A stretch of 64,000 nt of DNA, from the NCBI RefSeq assembly GCF_014889545.1, contig NZ_QKOF01000003.1, positions 124,001-188,000 on the forward strand, read 5' to 3'. This DNA is from Methanothermobacter thermautotrophicus (GTDB lineage: Archaea > Methanobacteriota > Methanobacteria > Methanobacteriales > Methanothermobacteraceae). Position numbers and translations under genes: made by a program. Below the pieces are notes generated by a model. That model saw only the letters and a list, made by a program, of their open reading frames with translations. It did not search any database and was not told the origin of the DNA. Positions 8,494 through 15,157 of the stretch are shown here, piece after piece (position 1 is the stretch's first letter; every line of letters begins with the position of its first letter).

Positions 8494-9436
8494 CTAGAAC
8501 TCTCCTGGCTCCAGGGTCCTCCCCTTTTTGAGGGTGTAACCCTCCCACAGTGCCCTTAGGAGGTACCTGAAACTGGATGGTTTACGTTTGAGGCATATAT
8601 AGGCTGAGAAGCAGAAGGTTCGCAGTGGCCTCAGATACCCTACTGCCGGGTTCTCTCCGTACTTCATGTCAAGGTATACCAGGTTCCGCAGATAATAGAA
8701 GTCCTTCCAGCTGAATCCACCATCTCCAGCCACCTTTTTGATGAGGCGGGTCCCCTGATATCATATAGATGGGTCCATAGGTCTGCAGTCTTATGGCGTA
8801 GTCTGTATCATCTGCGATTATGAAGAGGTCCCTGTCAGGGTATCCTATCCTTTCAATGGCATCACCCCTTATGAGGGGCCCCTCGAAGGATATGGCTGCC
8901 ACCCGGAAGTATTCCTCATTAAGGTCATCCTCAGTTATAACATTATATGTGAAGTGTTTGAGCGGGTTCCTGAAGTCAAAGGTTTTTGTTTCGAGGTTAA
9001 AGAGTGAGCCCCTGAAGAACCTGACGGGCGCAACTGCTGATACGTCTTCAGGGATTTTTTCAGCGGCTCTGAGAAGCTTCTCAAGGGTGTCATCCAGTGG
9101 CTCAACGTCGTCGTCCATGACCCATATCCAGTCATAGCCCTCAGTGTGTGCCCTCCTGATTCCTTCATGGAATCCCCCGGCTCCCCCTGTATTCTCTTTC
9201 ATGCGGACGTAAACAGTTTTAACAGGGTTTCCTCCATGATCCTCTATGGTTTTTATGGAGCCATCAGGGTCGTCTATGTATCCCTTCTCCTGCAGTGAAC
9301 CTGGTGTGCCATCCGTTGAGGCATTATCTACTATGTAGATGGCGTCAAGGGGTCTTTTCTGCTTTAGGAGGGCCTCCAGGCAATCCATGAGTAACTCCTT
9401 ACGGTTGAATGTGACGACAACTGCACATACCTTCAT
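8494..9436 (-). CDS. GT2 glycosyltransferase with a frameshift
   Basis: Two overlapping frames form one GT2 enzyme of about 313 residues. The first part, from the ATG at 9436 (ribosome site AGGAGATT), reads VCAVVVTFNR, IVDNASTDGTP, ENTGGAGGF and VMDDDVEPL, closely like the protein at 2180-3181. It then runs into nonsense near 8760. The other frame continues KKVAGDGGFSWKDFYYLRN and YLDMKYGENP, the expected C-terminal part, to 8494. One surplus base in the GGGGACCC run near 8750-8757 accounts for the shift; removing one C restores a single frame. It may be a sequencing error or a recent null mutation. It is the first gene of the glycan operon. Confidence 0.75.
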
Positions 9437-9486
9437 CTTAATCTCCTTTCAATCCTACATTATCCCAGTTCATCAGGGGCTGTCTT

Positions 9487-9512
9487 AAGATAGGTCCCTA
9501 TCTTTAATTAAA
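9487..9512 (-). promoter_or_regulatory. Promoter and palindromic candidate operator of the glf/GRE glycan operon
   Basis: A perfect 8-bp inverted repeat with a 2-base spacer, AAGATAGG-TC-CCTATCTT, lies at 9487-9504. On the minus strand it directly follows an AT-only box TTTAATTAAA (9503-9512) that can serve as TATA element about 70 bases before the first gene of the operon at 9436. Position between TATA box and transcript start is typical of archaeal repressor sites. No regulator gene is adjacent. Confidence 0.45.
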
Positions 9513-9534
9513 GTATCCCACCATCACATGCATA

Positions 9535-9550
9535 CGAAAAATTTAAATAA
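9535..9550 (+). promoter_or_regulatory. BRE/TATA promoter of the 9572 gene, leaderless
   Basis: CGAAAAATTTAAATAA has the purine-rich BRE followed by a TATA box centred near 9545. The ATG at 9572 is 27 bases downstream of that centre, where transcription should start, and no Shine-Dalgarno sequence precedes it. The mRNA is probably leaderless. Confidence 0.55.
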
Positions 9551-9571
9551 TATTACTTATTACTTTATTAC

Positions 9572-10162
9572 ATGGACTTAATAAAAATCGTCTCCTGTCT
9601 TGAGGAGGGCAACATCATACACTGCGGCGGGAACATCAGGGACACCTACCATGAACTCAGTGAAAGGGCACTGGAACTCAACCTCAAACCCGCCCTGGTC
9701 TACCTGGTATCACCCATGCCCCTCAAGGCAGGTCTCCTGGAGATAATAAGGGCCCATGAACCAGGTGCACAGGAAAAGCTGACCATCACAGAGATAATGA
9801 CAGCCATAGCATCCCTTGAAAGGGAGACCTGGGTCTTCATGGACCACTTCGAGGACCTCACAGGGAAGGCAGCAGGCAAGTACCTCTGGCTCCACACCCA
9901 CGGCAGGGTGAACTACATGGCCGGCCTCACAGGGACCTTCAGGGGGGAGGTCCAGCCCTTCTACTCAACCTTCAGGAAACTCAACCCCTCAGGCTGCCTA
10001 GACGGGGACTCAGTAGACGTCACGGTCACGGTGATGGCCATCATATCAGTCTTTGCCTCACTCTGCTACCTGAGGGTGGGCCTGGAGTACGGCCTCCTGG
10101 CAACCAGCACCATATGGTTCGCCCTCATAGTCTTCAGGACAATCAACTACATCGTAAGGTGA
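9572..10162 (+). CDS. Unknown protein with two C-terminal membrane helices
   Basis: A 196-residue protein I do not recognise. Residues 1-145 are soluble and look like a degenerate P-loop domain: GGNIRDTYHEL sits where a Walker A loop would be but lacks GKT/S, and ETWVFMDHFEDL resembles a Walker B strand. Residues about 150-195 form two hydrophobic helices (VTVTVMAIISVFASLCYL and LLATSTIWFALIVF). It begins a two-gene unit with the hydrolase-like membrane protein downstream, 5 bases apart. Transcription is probably leaderless. The ATPase resemblance is only a visual impression; a membrane-tethered, possibly non-catalytic STAND-like protein is one possibility. Confidence 0.6.
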   Translation: MDLIKIVSCLEEGNIIHCGGNIRDTYHELSERALELNLKPALVYLVSPMPLKAGLLEIIRAHEPGAQEKLTITEIMTAIASLERETWVFMDHFEDLTGKAAGKYLWLHTHGRVNYMAGLTGTFRGEVQPFYSTFRKLNPSGCLDGDSVDVTVTVMAIISVFASLCYLRVGLEYGLLATSTIWFALIVFRTINYIVR

Positions 10163-10167
10163 AACAG

Positions 10168-10758
10168 GTGAAGTTAAGGACTCATATAACAGCTGCAGTG
10201 GTTCTGTTCCTCCTGATAAACATCCTCTACCCTGTAACCTCAATCATCAGAGGGGCCCTCCTCGCCGGAGTTGCAGGCACACTCCCGGACCTCCTGGATT
10301 ACCTCACAGGGAGGCACAGGGGCATCGGACACACACTCCTTATTTTACCACCCCTTCTACTCTATGCACTGAAGAGTCCAGATAACGGGATCCCGCTCCT
10401 TGCTGGAATCACATCCCACCTGATCATGGACCTCTTCACAGTCCACGGATGCCCCCTGCTTTACCCCCTCAAGGACACACCCTACCACTGCCTCCAGAGG
10501 AAGAAGAGGATAAGGACCGGGACAGCCGGCGAGTGGGCCCTCCTATCATTCCTCATAGCCGCCATGGTGGTGGCATCCCTGGTATCGGTGGGCGCCCTTG
10601 ACGATGCAATCCATCCACAGCCACGTAACAGCAGCAGGGAGGAACAGTGCAGGACCATGACAGTGGAGATCAGGGTTGATGCAGACAGGGACGTCAACGT
10701 GACATCCTACCACACCAATGGATCAGAGAGCATCCTCGTGGACTTCAGGGATGACTGA
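10168..10758 (+). CDS. YdjM/DUF457-type membrane-bound metal-dependent hydrolase
   Basis: This 196-residue protein has the family layout: a hydrophobic N-terminus, then LPDLLDYLTGRHRGIGHTLL with Asp and His residues that bind metal, further helices, and a second block GITSHLIMDLFTVHGCPLLYP. The conserved D-x-D/H-R-G-x-T/H and S-H-x-x-D patterns place it with the LexA-regulated YdjM-like membrane hydrolases, whose substrates are unknown. The hydrophilic C-terminal tail of about 45 residues probably lies outside. I choose the GTG at 10168 because AAGGTGAA precedes it by the right distance; the frame is also open from an ATG at 10114 inside the previous gene. Confidence 0.72.
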   Translation: MKLRTHITAAVVLFLLINILYPVTSIIRGALLAGVAGTLPDLLDYLTGRHRGIGHTLLILPPLLLYALKSPDNGIPLLAGITSHLIMDLFTVHGCPLLYPLKDTPYHCLQRKKRIRTGTAGEWALLSFLIAAMVVASLVSVGALDDAIHPQPRNSSREEQCRTMTVEIRVDADRDVNVTSYHTNGSESILVDFRDD

Positions 10759-11174
10759 TGGACCAGCGGGGCCATTCATGATGTGTAAAAATTAATTGTT
10801 CCCTGGTAGTGGGTTCTCATTATTTGATATTACGAATTCATGACATGTAAAATTAATTGTTCCCTTCAGGAACCATGAACCCCTTTCTGGAAGAAAAGTA
10901 AGGAGGACTCTGGATTCCCGGCGTTCTCAATACACTGCACAGGAAGTATATGAATGACGTCACACCCATCAGTGGGATGGGTTATCATCGGTGTGCATGG
11001 TCCCCATATGTGGACTCCACAGATTCCCCCCCAGAAGGCGGAGCCCTGAGTTAAAAGGGCCCTCAGGGCATGCAGAGTTCACAGGTGCGGCTTCCTGCCT
11101 GCCGGAAGTAGCTGTATCCCCCAGGGGTTCACATGTAAAAGTCCTTCTTAACCCTGGGGTTGTCACCTGTGTTT
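10759..11174. other. 416-bp intergenic region with two diverged direct-repeat pairs
   Basis: No convincing gene is seen. Two repeat pairs occupy it: 10774-10804 with 10836-10865 (AT-rich, ATTCATG...TTAATTGTTCCCT) and 11128-11155 with 11174-11201, where the second copy is the 3' end of the exported-protein gene. Short overlapping frames on both strands at 10969-11185 lack any domain character. Confidence 0.6.
10774..10865. repeat. Diverged 30-bp direct repeat, period 62 bp
   Basis: Copies at 10774-10804 and 10836-10865 share ATTCATG, TGTAAAA and ATTAATTGTTCCCT, differing by one indel and two substitutions. It lies just after the DUF457 gene. No start or stop codon is included. Confidence 0.75.
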
Positions 11175-11201
11175 TCACATGTTGAAGTCCTTCTTAACCC
11201 T
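11128..11201. repeat. 28-bp direct repeat at the 3' end of an exported-protein gene
   Basis: Copies at 11128-11155 and 11174-11201 differ at two bases and have a period of 46 bp. Copy 11174-11201 encodes the last residues (VKKDFNM) and stop of the minus-strand gene; the other copy is a downstream duplicate. Confidence 0.85.
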
Positions 11202-11798
11202 TCTGGCCTCCCATGGCTTCCCCTGGGGGTGGTATATGTAGTCTGCACTCAGAACTATACGTCCATTCTCTGGCCTCAGGGTGAAGTTCCCTCCGAAGAA
11301 GGTCATAGCACCGTTTATCCTGAAGTCCCCCCTGAAGTTCCTGCCGTCATTGCTGAAGTTCCCGCCACCATCCCAGGCGGCGCAGGTCATCCTGTAGTGG
11401 CCCCTCAGTGGGGTCCTGAACATTGCAGACTTCAGGTCACCCCTCAGCAGCGAGTAGATGGTGTCCCAGGTGACGTCGATGTGGTCTATGTGTCCGGTGC
11501 CCCTAAGGCCGCTCTCATTGTAACATATGCGTGTACCGTTGACCTCATGGGTGTCGAAGTTCTCTGCCCCCGGGAGGACTATGCTGAATCTGAAGTCCCT
11601 CCCCCTCCCCTCTATGGTGTAGTAACCACCCAGGGACCCCTCACCCGCCTTACTGGCGGGTACCGAGGTGTAGGACGTGTAACTGTAGGGTATCTGTGAG
11701 AATATGGCCTCATCAAACACCTCCACTGCAAGCACACAGGATGTCAGGGCCACAAGGAGGGCCGCTGTGATGATGATGGTGACCTTTTTTTTATCCAT
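11175..11798 (-). CDS. Exported protein of unknown function
   Basis: A 207-residue protein with a clear signal sequence: MDKKK, then a hydrophobic stretch IIITAALLVALTSCVLA. The mature part is rich in Gly, Thr, Tyr and Asn, with no membrane segment and potential N-glycosylation sites, and contains EVNGTRICYNESG with one of three cysteines. I recognise no family. It is 20 bases downstream of the exported alpha/beta hydrolase gene and may be cotranscribed. Its last codons are duplicated downstream (11128-11155). Confidence 0.7.
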   Translation of the reverse strand: MDKKKVTIIITAALLVALTSCVLAVEVFDEAIFSQIPYSYTSYTSVPASKAGEGSLGGYYTIEGRGRDFRFSIVLPGAENFDTHEVNGTRICYNESGLRGTGHIDHIDVTWDTIYSLLRGDLKSAMFRTPLRGHYRMTCAAWDGGGNFSNDGRNFRGDFRINGAMTFFGGNFTLRPENGRIVLSADYIYHPQGKPWEARRVKKDFNM

Positions 11799-11818
11799 AA
11801 TGTTTCTCCCCTTTATCT

Positions 11819-12709
11819 TTAACTCACATCTATGACCTTCATCCTCTTAAAGGGTGTCCCGTCACCCCAGACCCCCATGTCCAGGAGTTCATCCCACGGG
11901 ACATCCGTGAGGGTCCTGTTCTCCTCTGCCAGCTTCATGAGGATGTCCAGGGTCTTCCAGTAGCCGCTGTAGTCGAGGTTGTCCACCAGGACCCCGAATT
12001 CCTCTGAGATCGCCAGGGGTGAGAGGTGATCAGCCCTCAGGGTCCTGTCTGACTGCACAAGAAGGAACATCTTCCTCTCAGGGGGTATCTGGGGTGTCCT
12101 CCTCATTATCAGGTAGGAGTCGGCGGTGCCGGTGATGGTGTCTGAGTCCCCCGCCATCACCACCAGGAGCACATCCTGGGGGATCCCTGAGAGGTTTTCG
12201 AGTTTACTGCCATTGCCTGAGACACCCGGCTGGACTGCGAGGACGGCCTCAGGGTCAGGGATATCCTCCCTGGCAGCCAGGTTAACGGCTATCAGTCCAC
12301 CTGCAGAGTGCCCTGCAAGGTAGAGTTCACCGTTCCATTCACCATCAACCCTCTGGAGGGCCTCCCTGACCGCGGCTGCAGCATTCCCTGTGAAGTTCTC
12401 TGATGAGGTGTCATGGAGGTTCTGGTAGCGGGGGTAGACCACAATGTTACCCTCACCCACAAGGTGCCCTATCCATGCCATGTAGAATATGGGTTCGGTG
12501 GCGGCCCATCCATGGATGAGGACAACCACCGGGTACCTCCCCTGGGCTGCCGGCCTGAATATCCAGTACTTACCGCTACCCTCCCCGTGGCTCTCACTGA
12601 TCACAGGTGCGGGCCCCTCCACGGTCCGGGGGAACACGTCATGGTCCGATGCGTGGCTCCCGGATGGGAGGACCAGGACAAGGATTATGAACATTAAAAC
12701 TTTCTTCAT
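11819..12709 (-). CDS. Exported alpha/beta hydrolase
   Basis: A 296-residue secreted or membrane-anchored hydrolase. The signal peptide is about residues 1-20 (MKKVLMFIILVLVLPSGSHA). The fold markers follow in order: VVVLIHGWAAT forms the oxyanion region, GHSAGG at 133-138 holds nucleophile Ser135, the acid is Asp188 or Asp190 in MAGDSDT, and the base is His228 in ADHLSP. This matches chlorophyllase/PETase-like dienelactone-type hydrolases, so the substrate is probably an ester or similar bond outside the cell. Secreted hydrolases of this type are uncommon in methanogens. Substrate is unknown. Confidence 0.82.
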   Translation of the reverse strand: MKKVLMFIILVLVLPSGSHASDHDVFPRTVEGPAPVISESHGEGSGKYWIFRPAAQGRYPVVVLIHGWAATEPIFYMAWIGHLVGEGNIVVYPRYQNLHDTSSENFTGNAAAAVREALQRVDGEWNGELYLAGHSAGGLIAVNLAAREDIPDPEAVLAVQPGVSGNGSKLENLSGIPQDVLLVVMAGDSDTITGTADSYLIMRRTPQIPPERKMFLLVQSDRTLRADHLSPLAISEEFGVLVDNLDYSGYWKTLDILMKLAEENRTLTDVPWDELLDMGVWGDGTPFKRMKVIDVS

Positions 12710-12939
12710 TTTAGAGGTCCCCCTCTTTTGTAATTATATGATCCCCATTTAATTAAATGGTTTTTAACGGTCCACCAGTACATGGGCTCTCGTCTCATGG
12801 AGGCCGTGAGGAAGCCCATGTCATCTGCCCTGGAGGTTATCATGTCCTTGTTTATGGTCCCAGGGTGTACCGGTCTGCTATCATGATTCTTCTTAATATA
12901 CATCAGATCCATGTAGCGGCCTCTTTCCTCATGGCATGG

Positions 12940-13077
12940 TCAGAGGACCATCCGGCCATCCAGACAGACCATGGCGCCACAGGATGGACATACCAGGTAG
13001 TAGAAGCGCATCCTCCTGCTCCCATGAACCTCAGAGGTCACGTTGGCCCTGCAGACAGGGCATAGAAAGCGTCTCAT
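12940..13077 (-). CDS. 45-residue zinc-ribbon-like protein
   Basis: A small gene, too short for ordinary ORF lists. It reads MRRFLCPVCR at the start and LVCPSCGAMVCLDG later, giving CPxC and CPxCG knuckles 20 residues apart plus one more cysteine, a classic zinc-ribbon spacing. The ATG at 13077 is preceded by GGGGGA. Small zinc ribbons in archaea bind nucleic acid or protein partners; nothing here says which. The flanks (12710-12939 and 13078-13187) are otherwise free of genes, and the coding strand shows sensible codon use. Confidence 0.6.
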   Translation of the reverse strand: MRRFLCPVCRANVTSEVHGSRRMRFYYLVCPSCGAMVCLDGRMVL

Positions 13078-13124
13078 CCATTCCCCCCAAACCTGACATG
13101 TCAGTGGAAATACATACACTAATT

Positions 13125-13142
13125 AAAAAATTTATTAAATAT
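13125..13142 (+). promoter_or_regulatory. AT-rich TATA-like promoter of the sensor kinase gene
   Basis: AAAAAATTTATTAAATATAA lies about 120-130 bases before the proposed start at 13260 in an otherwise GC-balanced stretch and reads as an archaeal TATA region for the plus-strand kinase. Confidence 0.35.
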
Positions 13143-13259
13143 AATCCTTTCCACTGGAAACCTGGATTGATATATTACGGAACCTGAATGTGCTCATCCC
13201 GGGTTGGGAGTCCAAAGAATTTATCAGTAATACCAAACATAGAATTAATGGTGTTCCTG

Positions 13260-14939
13260 ATGGAGGTGTCCCGTTCCGATATCCTTGCAAGAAAACTTTC
13301 TGTCCTAACTTCAGTGGCTGCAATGTCACTCTCAGTTCTGGTGCTCCTTGGGTGGGCCACGGGTAACCCCTACCTCAGGGGTGAGGTCTTCGGGTCCCCA
13401 CCATCACAGCCAGTAACCGCCGCGGTCTTCATACTCATAGCAGCATCCATAATAGCCCTTTCAAGGGGCTACAGAACCCCCGCCATCCTGACAGGAACCT
13501 TCATCCTCACACTCTACATCCTCACCATCACAGCCTACCTCACCGGAGGCGTCCTCCCTGAATACGGTTCAAGGTTCATAACCTCAGTCCTCTTCATCAT
13601 CTACTCCCTGGTGCTCATAATGTTCGCCCTGTCAAGGTACACTCTACCCCAGGTCATAACCTTCCCCGCCGGTATAATATCCTACTGTGTAATTGCAGGT
13701 TACATGGCCGGCCTGGGGGTCTATGGAGAGTACTTCCTCATGGCCCTCTACACAGCCATAATCCACCTACTCATCTGCACATCCCTCCTGAGCCTCTACC
13801 CTGAGAGGGGTGTCCTTGCACCAATAAATGCCTCCTTCACCGGTGGATACGTTGTGAGGCTACTGCTCCCTGTCATGGTCACAGGCATAACCATCCTCGG
13901 GATAACCACCCTAAGGATCAGGTCATTCCTGTTCCCGGGCTTCGGGGAGGTCTTCCTCATGGGCATGATGGTCTCCCTGACGATAATAGCCCTGGTGATG
14001 ACTGCCGATGAACTTAGAACCCTCGACAGGAAGGGGGAGGCCTACAGAAGGGAACTGGCGGATTCAAGGCGCTTCTTCAGTGAGGTGGTCGAGAACCTGG
14101 CCGAAGCTGTGGCGGTCCTTGATGGGGACGGCGAGGTGGTCTACCGGAACGCGGCGATGAAGGAACTGGGTATCACCGAGTTCCCTGACCATGAAGGGGA
14201 TGCGCCGGTCCCCATTGGCAGGATGAAGGTCCATGAAAGATATTACACAGGGTGGATGGTCCCGGGGCCAGGGGGCGGGGCCATCGTCTCACTGACAGAT
14301 ATAACGGACCTCATTGAGGCCAAGAGGTCCCTTGAGGACGCCCTCGGTGAGAGGGATGCCCTCCTCAGTGAGGTCCACCACAGGGTCAAGAACAACCTCC
14401 AGATCATAGTGAGTCTCCTCAACATCCAGGCGATGGGTGCAGGTGAGGAGACCAGGAGGGTCCTCATGGATGCCCAGGCCCGTGTCAGGGCCATGGCCAT
14501 AATCCATGAGACCATCTATGACAGCGGTGACTTCTCAGGTGTTCTCATGTCCTCCTTCATAACCAGGCTCATAGAGCGCCTCATAACCGTTTTCTCTGCC
14601 CATGGGGTGCGCTTCAATGTGGACGCCGATGTCCGCCTGAACCTTGAAACAGCCATACCACTGGGCCTCTTCATCAATGAGGCCGTCACCAACTCCATAA
14701 GGCACGCCTTCCCTGGGGGTGAGGGCACGGTTGAGGTGACCATCACCTCAAATGACATCCTTCACCTCACGGTGGCGGATGATGGGAGGGGTATCGGGGA
14801 AGCGCCGGAGGGTACCGTGGGACTATCACTCATGGGTGCCCTTGCAGATCAGCTTGATGGGGAGATGGAGATAAGCTCGGATCACGGTACAGTGGTCTCC
14901 CTCAGGTTCAGGGAGCTGGAATACACGCGCAGATTTTAG
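13260..14939 (+). CDS. Membrane sensor histidine kinase (HisKA_2 type)
   Basis: A 559-residue kinase. Residues about 10-255 hold seven or more membrane helices forming an integral sensory domain; about 270-350 form a PAS-like domain (RRFFSEVVENLAEAVAVLDGDG); then comes the HisKA_2 dimerisation motif [12 protein letters not shown] with the phospho-acceptor His pair at 373-374, the N box LFINEAVTNS and the G box VADDGRGIG. The nearest in-frame ATG with a ribosome-site-like GGTG is 13260; the frame is open from 13188. No response regulator is adjacent. It resembles the kinase at 21280-23378, with which it brackets two wall-hydrolase genes and the antiporter. Confidence 0.85.
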   Translation: MEVSRSDILARKLSVLTSVAAMSLSVLVLLGWATGNPYLRGEVFGSPPSQPVTAAVFILIAASIIALSRGYRTPAILTGTFILTLYILTITAYLTGGVLPEYGSRFITSVLFIIYSLVLIMFALSRYTLPQVITFPAGIISYCVIAGYMAGLGVYGEYFLMALYTAIIHLLICTSLLSLYPERGVLAPINASFTGGYVVRLLLPVMVTGITILGITTLRIRSFLFPGFGEVFLMGMMVSLTIIALVMTADELRTLDRKGEAYRRELADSRRFFSEVVENLAEAVAVLDGDGEVVYRNAAMKELGITEFPDHEGDAPVPIGRMKVHERYYTGWMVPGPGGGAIVSLTDITDLIEAKRSLEDALGERDALLSEVHHRVKNNLQIIVSLLNIQAMGAGEETRRVLMDAQARVRAMAIIHETIYDSGDFSGVLMSSFITRLIERLITVFSAHGVRFNVDADVRLNLETAIPLGLFINEAVTNSIRHAFPGGEGTVEVTITSNDILHLTVADDGRGIGEAPEGTVGLSLMGALADQLDGEMEISSDHGTVVSLRFRELEYTRRF

Positions 14940-15134
14940 GGGGCCTTTCATGGACCCTGTGTGTATTTAACTGTTTCCTCCGGGTTTCTCATATGGCGGG
15001 TCCCTGAACTTCACTGCAGCTGGATACGTCTGGAGTCAGGCCCTTCATTCAGGGCGGCGGCCCATCCAACCCCTTATGTAACCATTAAAATCTGCAGGTT
15101 ACATAAGATGGCTGCCGTGTCCCCATGTCATCTC

Positions 15135-15157
15135 AGAAAAAAATAAAAAATGGGTTT
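15135..15157 (-). terminator. Oligo-T terminator of the GH/transglutaminase gene
   Basis: On the minus strand the stop codon is followed by AAAAACCCATTTTTTATTTTTTT. The same TTTATTTTTT ending follows the two related genes at 19453 and 57808. Confidence 0.6.

Noticed and set aside
11160-11699. 179-codon plus-strand ORF opposite an exported-protein gene
   Set aside because: Antisense shadow; the minus-strand product has a proper signal peptide and stop position, the plus-strand product is valine/proline-rich without features.
12706-12912. 68-codon minus-strand ORF before the alpha/beta hydrolase
   Set aside because: No ribosome site and no recognisable pattern; it overlaps the probable promoter of the hydrolase gene.
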